DNA of 11,480 nucleotides from positions 1 through 11,480 of the forward strand of contig JBKPCR010000524.1 of NCBI GenBank assembly GCA_046727435.1. Reading direction: 5' to 3'. The stretch comes from CAVPRW01 sp046727435 [NCBI: bacterium] (lineage in GTDB: Bacteria > Tectomicrobia > Entotheonellia > J063). A model generated the notes under the pieces. It was not told the DNA's origin. It searched no databases and saw nothing but the letters and a program-made list of their open reading frames with translations. Shown here piece after piece: positions 6,404-11,480 of the stretch; position 1 is the first letter of the stretch, and each line of letters opens with the position of its first letter. Made by a program: the position numbers and the translations under genes.

Positions 6404-7328
6404 ATGCAGCCTAAGAGCTTCTGGAGTGTCACGATACGCGCTGCACAAGACTGGTGGGAGGATAACTGCCTGCGGCTCGCCGGCCTCCCTGGCCTACTAT
6501 ACCGCCCTGTCATTGGCCCCGCTGGTGTTGCTCATCGTCGGCATCGTGGGGCTGGTCCTGGATCGGCAACAGGTGGCCAGCCAGCTCGAGGCTCAGCTCG
6601 AAAGCCTCATGGGCCCGGCCGGTCGCGAACTCGTCACCAACATTCTCACCACCACCAGCCCACAGGGGGGCACGTGGGCGACCGTCGTCGGCCTCATCAC
6701 CCTGATCATCGGTGCCACGGCGGTCTTCGGCGAGCTCCAGACGACGATGAACCTCATCTGGGAGGTCCAGCCCGCTCCCACCAGCGGGGCCTGGGCAGGA
6801 ATTCGGGCCTGGCTCAAGGAACGGGTCTTCTCCCTGGCCATCGTCTTCGCGCTCGCCTTCCTGCTCCTCGTCTCGCTCGTCGTCAGCGCGGCCCTCGCCG
6901 GCGCCGCTGTGCTCTTTTGGGGGCCGGAGCAGTCGCTCTTGAGCCGGCTGTTGGAGCTCGCCGTCTCGCTCGCGGTCCTGACCCTCGGGTTTGCGCTACT
7001 GTTCAAATACGTGCCGGACGCCGAGGTCCGCTGGCGCGATGTGTGGCTGGGCGGATTGGTCACGGCGATCCTCTTCACCGTTGGCAAGACCGCCATCGGC
7101 TACTACCTCGGCCAGGCAAGTGTGGGCTCGGCCTACGGCGCCACCGGCTCGATGGTGGTGCTGTTGGTGTGGGTCTATTACTCGGCCCTGATCGTGTTCT
7201 TCGGCGCCGAGTTCACGCAGGCCTGGGCCACACAGCACAGCGGCGTCGGCCCCCAGCCGCACGCCGTCGCCGGGGCGGCACCCCAGACCAAGGGCGAGGC
7301 GGCCGCCGAGCGCACGCGGAGGTCGTGA
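6404..7328 (+). pseudogene. YihY/BrkB family membrane protein gene with a 1-nt insertion near the 5' end
   Basis: A textbook GGAGGT site precedes ATG 6404. The frame reads MQPKSFWSVTIRAAQDWWE and DNCLRLA, the normal YihY N-terminus, then shifts. From about 6484 the rest of the protein (SLAYYTALSLAPLVLLIVGI...) continues to TGA 7328 in the next frame. Total length 925 nt is 3n+1. Removing one G at 6482-6483 (GCCGGCC to GCCGCC) restores LRLA-A-SLAYYT, so a single-base insertion is the cause. The repaired protein would have about 307 residues with six membrane helices and conserved elements such as FGELQTTMNLIW, FKYVPDAEVRWRDVWLGG and GSAYGATGSMVVLLVWVYYS. The family is a conserved inner-membrane group of uncertain function (formerly called RNase BN). 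A start within the downstream frame at 6366 has no ribosome site and gives a wrong N-terminus. Confidence 0.82.
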
Positions 7329-7413
7329 ACCAGACATCGCGAGCGCCCCGGGATCAATACTCACACCTTCAACCGAATTCTTACACGTGTGACCACGTCT
7401 CACCTGCTGTCGA

Positions 7414-7851
7414 TCACAGGTTTTCCTTGGCATAGTCGGCCGTGAGCCAGCGCTCCGGTCGCATGCGGATCAGTATGCTATCAGCGAGGGCCTCTCGTGT
7501 CCGCTCGATGAAGCGATCGCCCTCCTCCGCGCCGAGATAGCGGCGGGCCAGGGGGCGCAGGTCGCGCTCCGCGTCTACCGAATCGATAGCGGTGATAGGA
7601 CCTTCGACACTAACGTACCCGTACGGTGGGGTCTCTGTCTGCACGCAAAGGCTGAATCGACCCGCGTGTGCAAGCAGGCGACCCTTGCGTGAGTGCTTTC
7701 CAGTGGCGACTCGCAGCTCCCCTCCCGGCTCATAGGCATACCAGACCGGCACGGTCAGCGGCCCCCGGTTGTCCTCGGCGATGCTGATCATCCCGACATG
7801 CACACCCGCCAAAAACGCCTCGCGCTCTGGCCTAGTCATCGTCACTGCCAT
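7414..7851 (-). CDS. Second PPOX-class FMN/F420-binding protein
   Basis: This 145-aa protein starts at ATG 7851-7849, preceded by AAGGAGGA at good distance; an upstream ATG at 7896 lacks a site. It belongs to the pyridoxamine-phosphate-oxidase-like split-barrel group. FLAGVHVGMISIAEDNRGP and VPVWYAYEPGGELRVATG form the first barrel strands, with the hallmark P-V-W-Y-x-Y. GKHSRKGRLLAHAGRFSLCV supplies the phosphate-contacting basic segment, and YGYVSVEGPI the dimer strand. The C-terminal helix ends in RPERWLTADYAKENL. It is not a close copy of the enzyme at 4164-4577. Cofactor (F420, FMN or haem) and substrate are not deducible. It converges on yihY, and no terminator-grade hairpin is seen in the 85 bases between them. 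Confidence 0.8.
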   Translation of the reverse strand: MAVTMTRPEREAFLAGVHVGMISIAEDNRGPLTVPVWYAYEPGGELRVATGKHSRKGRLLAHAGRFSLCVQTETPPYGYVSVEGPITAIDSVDAERDLRPLARRYLGAEEGDRFIERTREALADSILIRMRPERWLTADYAKENL

Positions 7852-7963
7852 ACCATCCTCCTTCTCAGCGTGGTTATCCGCCACGAAGTACGTCATTGAA
7901 GGATATTCTTATCAAAGAGTCGTTTGAGCGTGTTCGAGATCGACACCGTACGCTCATAATCGA

Positions 7964-8440
7964 CTAATACCAACGCATTTCGTAGAGTGCCGCTTCCGCT
8001 TCCCGACGGCGCTCTAACCCCTTGAGCACTTTGCCACCCACCCGATTCCAACGCTTAATCTGTGCCGGAACTTCTTCTTGACGGCCGGCATTGATCTTCT
8101 TCAGCATGGTAGAGCTTTTCAGGGCACCTTCCCCCAGATTGTAGGTCCATGATAGAACAGCATCAAACTGCCCCTGAAACAGCGGCACGGACACGCGCGC
8201 ATTCACCGCCACAGTCTTAGGCGCAATATCCTGCTGCAGCAACCGTTCCGCAGCGTCACCTAACAAGGGTGCCGCTATCTTCTCCCCTGGTTTGATTAGA
8301 TGACCAAAACCTATCGTAGGATAGCCGGCAGCGTCTTTATATACAACGGGGCTGTACCCCTCGAAATGTTTAATGACCCCGACGACTGCGGGCGAGGGCT
8401 TGCAGTTACCAAGGCAAGGCTCGGGAGGATGATCTACACA
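7964..8440 (-). pseudogene. T4-type lysozyme (GH24 endolysin) without a visible start codon
   Basis: From base 8440 down to TAG 7966-7964 the minus-strand frame is open. From about 8398 it encodes a complete GH24 muramidase: PSPAVVGVIKHFEGYSPVVY, KDAAGYPTIGFGHLIKPGEK, FDAVLSWTYNLGEGALKSST, RWNRVGGKVLKGLERRREAE. Glu (codon 8362-8360), Asp nine residues later and Thr six further on match T4 lysozyme Glu11, Asp20 and Thr26 in spacing. It cleaves the MurNAc-GlcNAc bond of peptidoglycan. No ATG, GTG or TTG lies in this frame between the TAG of the preceding gene (8443-8441) and the catalytic Glu; the first is TTG 8266, past the active site. One extra C in the CCC at 8398-8396 would restore a TTG start (near 8416) reading VTASPSPAVV. 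So either a 1-nt loss, unconventional initiation or readthrough of the upstream TAG applies. It is the last gene of the lysis-like cassette. Confidence 0.75.
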
Positions 8441-8701
8441 CTAAAAATCCCTATCCACCGCATATCGGTCCAGTCTCTTCAGGATGGTGTCTATTGATGC
8501 CTGGCTCGGGCTTTCCCTCTCGATCCGCTCATCGGCACGACGTATCTTATGGCCAAGCTCAAGCTGCGCCTCGGCATGCGCCAGCTCAGCCCCAGCCCTA
8601 CCCCAGCGATCCCCGACAAATCCGACGCCCAGCGTGTAGATCAGGATCAGCGCCGGGATGAGGAGATACCGGCCGAATCTAACTAGCAGGAGAGAGGTCA
8701 T
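8441..8701 (-). CDS. Spanin-like (Rz-type) small membrane protein
   Basis: This 86-aa protein starts at ATG 8701 behind GGGAG. Residues 4-28 form one N-terminal membrane anchor (LLLVRFGRYLLIPALILIYT...), followed by a charged helical region (GAELAHAEAQLELGHKIRRA ...) with coiled-coil character. This is the architecture of inner-membrane spanins, which span the periplasm and join the membranes during phage lysis. It lacks a recognisable sequence signature, so the call rests on topology plus position between a holin-like gene and a lysozyme. Its first 23 bases overlap the end of the upstream gene, suggesting translational coupling. No outer-membrane partner (Rz1-like lipoprotein with a lipobox) was found embedded in another frame. 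Its TAG stop is in frame with the downstream lysozyme. Confidence 0.5.
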   Translation of the reverse strand: MTSLLLVRFGRYLLIPALILIYTLGVGFVGDRWGRAGAELAHAEAQLELGHKIRRADERIERESPSQASIDTILKRLDRYAVDRDF

Positions 8702-9002
8702 CGGCGTCTCCCGTCCGCAGCGTTTCCTCGCCGGCCTGAACGGTCGCCTTGATCTCCATCTCCCGCAGCCTGGCATCCTTCATACGCTCAGTGGCCAGGC
8801 TTTGTTTTACCCTGTTCACCTGTATCTTCCGAAAGCCCTCCACCATCATGTAAATGCCCAGCGCCAGGCAAAAGGCCTGGATGACGTACTGGAGGTAAAA
8901 CAGCGTGACGTAGCAGATAACGCCCCCGGCAGGCAGCAGGTAGGCGCCCTTCACTGTCTCAAACGTGCGGAATCGCTCTTTGAAATCCTGTAAGATATTC
9001 AT
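8679..9002 (-). CDS. Holin-like small membrane protein
   Basis: A 107-aa protein with two adjacent hydrophobic segments at about residues 20-38 (AYLLPAGGVICYVTLFYLQ) and 40-57 (VIQAFCLALGIYMMVEG), short charged N-terminus MNILQDFKERFRTFETVK and a long charged helical C-terminus. Two-helix proteins of this size beside a lysozyme are commonly class II holins, which make the membrane hole that releases the endolysin. No family motif is recognised, so this is inferred from topology and context. The start ATG 9002 has no good Shine-Dalgarno; instead GGGTATCT stands 6 bases upstream. The same octamer stands before the first gene of the cassette. It overlaps the next gene by 23 bases and follows the 52-aa membrane protein by 32 bases. 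Confidence 0.5.
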   Translation of the reverse strand: MNILQDFKERFRTFETVKGAYLLPAGGVICYVTLFYLQYVIQAFCLALGIYMMVEGFRKIQVNRVKQSLATERMKDARLREMEIKATVQAGEETLRTGDADDLSPAS

Positions 9003-9034
9003 AACCTTAGATACCCTTATTATGGTTGATATGC

Positions 9035-9193
9035 TTACCCATTCTTCCCACGGCGCGCCCCTGAAATCACCAGATAAACCACCAGCGCCAGCGCTACTAT
9101 CGTCCAGGGGAGCCAGGTTTGGACCATGCCCATCAGCCAGTTGGCGGGGACAACGGGGTCCAGGACACGGGTATGTTGCTCTGGGGGTAACAT
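9035..9193 (-). CDS. 52-aa single-pass membrane protein
   Basis: The frame ATG 9193-9191 to TAA 9037-9035 encodes MLPPEQHTRVLDPVVPANWL, then a hydrophobic stretch (MVQTWLPWTIVALALVVYLV) and a basic end (ISGARRGKNG). The ATG overlaps the TGA of the receiver gene as TGATG, a classic translational-coupling arrangement, and GGAGG lies 6 bases upstream. One membrane helix at about residues 27-45 with a positive C-terminus predicts the N-terminus outside and the C-terminus inside. The family is unknown. In this setting it could be a holin, pinholin or antiholin component. Because of the coupled start and the ribosome site I consider it a real gene despite its small size. Confidence 0.6.
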   Translation of the reverse strand: MLPPEQHTRVLDPVVPANWLMGMVQTWLPWTIVALALVVYLVISGARRGKNG

Positions 9194-9600
9194 CACGCCG
9201 CCTCCACCATCAGCCCGATATGCAGTCTCTTCAATTCCTGGATCACAGGCCAGAACTTCTCAGCCGTCATCGGTTTGATGATAAAGGCGAGTACCCCCAA
9301 CCGGCACGCCTCTTTGACATGTGCTTCCGCGTCCACGCCCGAGGTCACAATCACTGGAACGCCGTCATACCCGGGTAGGGCCTTGATCCGCTCGACCAGC
9401 TCGAGCCCTCCTGGGCCGGGGATGCGAATATCTACCACAAGAAGATCGAATCTCTCCACACCCTGCACATGCAGCCAGGCGTCATGGTTTTCGCACACGC
9501 GCGTTACCTGATTGCAGATCCGCTGGCGCTCAAAGAAATCACGGAGGAACGCCGCGTCTGCGTCACAGTCCTCCACGAGCAGGATATTGGCTAGCTTCAT
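9193..9600 (-). CDS. CheY-like single-domain response regulator (receiver only)
   Basis: A 135-aa protein that is a complete receiver domain and nothing more: ILLVEDCDADAAF with the acidic pair Glu10/Asp11, phosphorylatable Asp57 in FDLLVVDIRIPGPGG, Thr86/Ser87 in VPVIVTSG and the conserved Lys109-Pro110 in FIIKP. It would accept phosphate from a histidine kinase and act by protein contact, since there is no DNA-binding or enzymatic output domain. No kinase is encoded in the window. The ATG at 9600 lies inside the end of the upstream gene (38-base overlap) and its TGA overlaps the next ATG, so it is firmly embedded in the cassette. Single-domain receivers of this kind usually serve chemotaxis or phosphorelays. 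Its place among holin, spanin and lysozyme-like genes is unusual. Confidence 0.88.
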   Translation of the reverse strand: MKLANILLVEDCDADAAFLRDFFERQRICNQVTRVCENHDAWLHVQGVERFDLLVVDIRIPGPGGLELVERIKALPGYDGVPVIVTSGVDAEAHVKEACRLGVLAFIIKPMTAEKFWPVIQELKRLHIGLMVEAA

Positions 9601-9913
9601 TGGTCAGACCTCTCTTAATCCCTTCGAGCGTGGATTGCGCGCAGAACCCAAGCAGCCCCACCACGAGGAAGCTAAGCACCAGCCAGAACAGCTTTTGTCG
9701 GAGGCCTGCCAGTGTCTTCCGGGAGTCATGGACCCATTTGAGATCATCCCGTAGCGCCCTGAATTCCTCATCCGTAGAAATATCCAGGCGGTCGAACGCC
9801 TCCGCGATGCGAGCATCCGCGATGCGGGCCACCTTGATGTCTTGTTCCGAGAGGATGCGGCCAAGGGCGGGATTGTGGGGATCGTTACCGGGACCATTTG
9901 CAATGAAGAGCAC
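9563..9913 (-). CDS. Membrane-anchored helical protein, first gene of the lysis-like cassette
   Basis: A 116-aa protein starting with GTG 9913-9911, the only plausible start in frame; promoter and leader end right before it. Residues 1-75 are hydrophilic and helical (GRILSEQDIKVARIADARIA ... EEFRALRDDLKWVHDSRKTL). Residues 76-95 are one membrane helix (FWLVLSFLVVGLLGFCA), followed by a short tail. The family is not recognised. Similar small proteins with an N-terminal coiled region and a C-terminal anchor occur in phage and gene-transfer-agent tail/lysis regions, but that is only a topological resemblance. It overlaps the receiver gene by 38 bases, so the two are likely translated together and might interact. 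GGGTATCT three bases upstream replaces a normal ribosome site. Confidence 0.55.
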   Translation of the reverse strand: MLFIANGPGNDPHNPALGRILSEQDIKVARIADARIAEAFDRLDISTDEEFRALRDDLKWVHDSRKTLAGLRQKLFWLVLSFLVVGLLGFCAQSTLEGIKRGLTNEASQYPARGGL

Positions 9914-9940
9914 ATCAGATACCCATGTGTAGGATACCTG

Positions 9941-9969
9941 AATCTAGCATGATCTATATGTGGTGTAAA
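9941..9969 (-). promoter_or_regulatory. Sigma70-like promoter of the lysis-like cassette
   Basis: On the minus strand TTTACA (9969-9964) and TAGATT (9946-9941) stand exactly 17 bases apart, each with four or five matches to consensus. The start would be near 9934, giving a leader of about 20 bases before GTG 9913. No other promoter is evident within the closely packed genes below, so it could drive all six. Confidence 0.55.
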
Positions 9970-9996
9970 CTCAGCTTGTGTGAGGGTAGTGTATCA

Positions 9997-10011
9997 GTTT
10001 GAGCTTCAAAC
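9997..10011. promoter_or_regulatory. Palindrome upstream of the cassette promoter
   Basis: GTTTGA-GCT-TCAAAC is a perfect 6+6 palindrome centred about 38 bases upstream of the cassette -35 box, a usual place for a dimeric regulator. It lies in the 389-base AT-richer gap between the cassette and rlpA, which otherwise holds only promoters; no gene was seen in that gap. Confidence 0.4.
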
Positions 10012-10188
10012 GAAGACACGACCTGTGTCAGCTAGAGTGCGACAATCTCTCAGAAGACGAGAGGGTGTGTCACAATCTATCTCACCAGTCCAATTTTGAC
10101 CTCCGTAAGGCATTCGGCAGGCCATCCTATGCCTCAGTATCCATCGTTTGACATCCCGTCTCATCAATACTCCTGTTAGACGACCAAA

Positions 10189-10217
10189 TTACCTCATGAT
10201 AACCTATTGATTATAAT
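10189..10217 (+). promoter_or_regulatory. Candidate promoter for rlpA
   Basis: A perfect TATAAT (10212-10217) lies about 86 bases before the rlpA start. The -35 at 17-base spacing is TTACCT (10189-10194), only a partial match, so the site may depend on an activator. A separate TTGACA at 10148-10153 has no good partner. Confidence 0.4.
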
Positions 10218-10302
10218 GGCAATATTCTTGCGTCCCTCTATGCGGCAATGGTGAGCAGATCTTGCAGGTGTATGCAGATGCTGCAGTTGAAGGAGGGAGA
10301 TC

Positions 10303-11006
10303 ATGCACATGATGCCGTTCACGCGACACGTGATTGTGGTAGTCAGACTGTGGCTAGGAGTAGGGCTGACAGGCGAGTTCGTGTACGCCGATGACTGGTA
10401 CCGGGAACACGGTATGGCGTCATATTATGGCAGGGCTTTCACGGCCGCAAAGCCGCCGATGGGGAACGCTTCTCTCAACATGAGATGACCGCGGCCCACC
10501 GCAAGCTCCCGTTGGGCACGAAAGTCATGGTCGAAAACCCCGACACCGGGGAACAGGTGGAGGTGAAGATCACAGACCGGGGTCCGTACGCTGACAAAAA
10601 GCGCCGCATCATCGATCTCTCCAAAGCGGCGGCTGACAGTGTGGGCCTCGTGGAAGCTGGGGTCGCCCCGGTGAACGTGGTCGTCACGGAGGAGGCCGCC
10701 CAGCGGAAAAAGAGTCCCGACGAGTCCCTCGTGTATGAGGTCCAGATCGGCGCCTTTGAAGATCATGACCAAGCGCAGGCGGTGCTCGAGCAGGCGCAAG
10801 ATTGGTTCCCCATGGCCTACATGGCTCCGCGCCAAGGGCCTGAAGGCGCCTATTACCGGGTCCGGGTGGGTCCCTTCACCGACAAGGCCGCGGCACAGCG
10901 TATCGCCAGCGGGTTGACGCGCGAGGGTCACCGTGTGTTTCTCGACGAAGTCCCAGAAACGGCCTTGCCTCCCGAAGCTCCTCAGCCGTCCACGGGCTCC
11001 AAATGA
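10303..11006 (+). pseudogene. rlpA: RlpA-type septal lytic transglycosylase with SPOR domain, frameshifted
   Basis: ATG 10303 follows AAGGAGGG and opens a signal peptide (HVIVVVRLWLGVGLTG ... VYA, cut near residue 29), then DWYREHGMASYYGR. At about 10435-10438 one base is missing. Adding it gives GR-A-FHGRKAADGERF and joins smoothly to QHEMTAAHRKLPLGTKV in the other frame; the 704-nt span is 3n+2, as a 1-nt loss requires. The repaired protein (about 234 aa) has the double-psi beta-barrel RlpA core (G-M-A-S-Y-Y-G, TAAH, LPLGT, ITDRGPY, IDLSKAAA). It also has a C-terminal SPOR domain at about 10731-10965 (YEVQIGAFEDHDQAQAVLEQ ... YYRVRVGPF ...), which binds denuded septal peptidoglycan. RlpA cleaves stem-less glycan at the division site. 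As written, only a signal peptide with a short tail, or an unexported core, would be made. Confidence 0.85.
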
Positions 11007-11023
11007 CCTGCGGCCCGAAACCG

Positions 11024-11050
11024 TTGCCGGGGTGCAGCCAAGCCCGGCAA
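11024..11050 (+). terminator. Stem-loop after rlpA
   Basis: TTGCCGGG (11024-11031) pairs perfectly with CCCGGCAA (11043-11050) around an 11-base loop, 18 bases after the rlpA stop. The following bases are AACTT, without a T run, so it may be a weak terminator or a 3'-end stabilising hairpin. Confidence 0.4.
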
Positions 11051-11069
11051 AACTTAGGGGCGTGGTTGG

Positions 11070-11098
11070 CCTAGCAAACCTAGGAGCACTCGTACAAT
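11070..11098 (+). promoter_or_regulatory. -10 box with operator-like palindrome upstream of the alpha/beta hydrolase
   Basis: TACAAT (11093-11098) is a five-of-six -10 box. There is no proper -35 at 16-18 bases. Instead, the perfect palindrome CCTAG-CAAAC-CTAGG (11070-11084) occupies that region, as expected for an activator-dependent or repressed promoter. TTGGCC at 11066 would need a 21-base spacer. Confidence 0.4.
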
Positions 11099-11145
11099 AG
11101 ACAATTTGCGTTCAGAGATGGTATGCTCTCGCCAACGCATTGTCT
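11099..11145 (+). promoter_or_regulatory. Structured leader hairpin of the alpha/beta hydrolase gene
   Basis: AGACAAT-tt-GCGTT (11099-11112) pairs with AACGC-ATTGTCT (11134-11145): twelve pairs with a 2-base bulge. Inside, AGAG and CTCT form a second short stem. The structure lies between the -10 box and the start codon at 11188, so it would be near the 5' end of the transcript. It resembles no riboswitch class I know. Confidence 0.4.
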
Positions 11146-11187
11146 CGGACATCGGCCTTCTTTCACACCCTGTAAGGAGAGACTGCC

Positions 11188-11480
11188 ATGCCGTTTTATG
11201 AAACAGGAGACGTCCGCATCCGCTACGAAGAGGCTGGCTCCGGCTTCCCACTGTTACTCATCCCCGGCGGTGGTTTGAACTCGACCATCTCCTTCTTCAC
11301 TGGGAACGCGCCGTTCAACGCGATAGAGGAGTTCAAGGACGAGTACCGCTGCATCACGATGGACCTGCGCAACGCCAACGGCGGCCAGTCATCCGGCCCG
11401 CTCGAGATCGACAGGCCCTGGGACGCATACGCCGACGACCAGCTCGGCCTGATGGATCACCTGGGCATCGGGGAGTTCCT
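11188..11480 (+). CDS. Alpha/beta hydrolase, N-terminal part (runs off the window)
   Basis: ATG 11188 follows AAGGAGA at ideal distance and the frame stays open to the end of the window (97 codons). MPFYETGDVRIRYEEAGSG is the usual first pair of strands. FPLLLIPGGGLNSTISFF carries the H/P-G-G-G oxyanion-hole turn after the third strand (here with P-G-G-G), and YRCITMDLRNANGGQSSGP is the fourth strand with the D-x-R-x-x-G-x-S loop. WDAYADDQLGLMDHLGIGEF is the helix preceding the nucleophile elbow. The catalytic Ser, Asp and His are beyond the window. This branch resembles haloalkane-dehalogenase/esterase-type proteins of environmental bacteria; the substrate is unknown. Confidence 0.85.
   Translation, partial: MPFYETGDVRIRYEEAGSGFPLLLIPGGGLNSTISFFTGNAPFNAIEEFKDEYRCITMDLRNANGGQSSGPLEIDRPWDAYADDQLGLMDHLGIGEF

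Noticed and set aside
6404-7435. Plus-strand frame continuing from the true yihY start for 343 codons
   Set aside because: After the first 26 residues it is Arg/Pro/His-rich frameshift translation; the membrane helices are in the neighbouring frame.
4668-8443. Genetic recoding of TAG as a sense codon
   Set aside because: TAG interrupts the HEPN and solute-binding frames, but the recombinase, holin-like, spanin-like and lysozyme genes also end in TAG at natural ends, and another gene is broken by TAA. Recoding explains too little.
9604-9915. Alternative minus-strand frame with ATG 9915 overlapping the first cassette gene
   Set aside because: Ser/Arg-rich with erratic composition; the overlapping GTG-started frame has a clean helix plus membrane segment and couples to the receiver gene.
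10021-10090. Possible short CRISPR-like or direct repeat (GACAATCTCTC and CACAATCTATCTC)
   Set aside because: Only two imperfect copies, with no regular spacing or further units.
11054-11251. Minus-strand 65-codon frame over the alpha/beta hydrolase start
   Set aside because: It is the complement of the hydrolase leader and first codons, without a ribosome site.

Overview
The window is bacterial, GC-rich and densely coding apart from a few AT-richer patches. The gene set fits a soil, sediment or groundwater bacterium of the NC10/Methylomirabilis, Rokubacteria or Nitrospira kind: an HpcH/HpaI aldolase, Tat-type cupin, patatin, two PPOX-class flavin/F420 enzymes, YihY/BrkB, RlpA-SPOR, and relics of ABC substrate-binding genes. 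This placement rests on protein style only and is tentative. No rRNA, tRNA or CRISPR array was seen.

Layout. (1) Bases 1-5951 are on the minus strand: a partial aldolase gene with its promoter, a signal-peptide relic of an ABC substrate-binding gene, a Tat-type cupin protein, a patatin phospholipase, an unrecognised ORF, a fragment of a family-5 solute-binding protein, a membrane-protein gene split by a stop codon, a PPOX enzyme, an AT-rich HEPN-like gene split by an amber codon, and a tyrosine recombinase whose catalytic half is replaced by foreign sequence. (2) Bases 5952-6403 hold the recombinase promoter and a 144-bp element with 18-bp inverted ends (MITE-like). (3) Bases 6404-7328 (plus) are a YihY/BrkB gene with a 1-nt insertion. 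(4) Bases 7414-9913 (minus) hold a second PPOX enzyme and, from 9913 down to 7964, a compact six-gene cassette: anchored coiled-coil protein, CheY-like receiver, 52-aa membrane protein, holin-like protein, spanin-like protein, T4-type lysozyme. (5) Bases 10303-11006 (plus) are rlpA with a 1-nt deletion, and 11188-11480 begins an alpha/beta hydrolase behind a structured leader.

Two themes stand out. First, the minus-strand cassette looks like a phage or gene-transfer-agent lysis module with a response-regulator receiver built into it by overlapping reading frames. It lies divergent from a peptidoglycan-cleaving rlpA gene. This is the best candidate here for an undescribed system: lysis gated by phosphorelay signalling. 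Second, at least five otherwise well-preserved genes are each broken by one small lesion (TAA, TAG, +1, -1, lost start). Together with two ABC-gene relics, a chimeric recombinase and a MITE-like element, this suggests either an accessory region in decay or uncorrected sequencing errors. The two explanations cannot be separated from the sequence alone.
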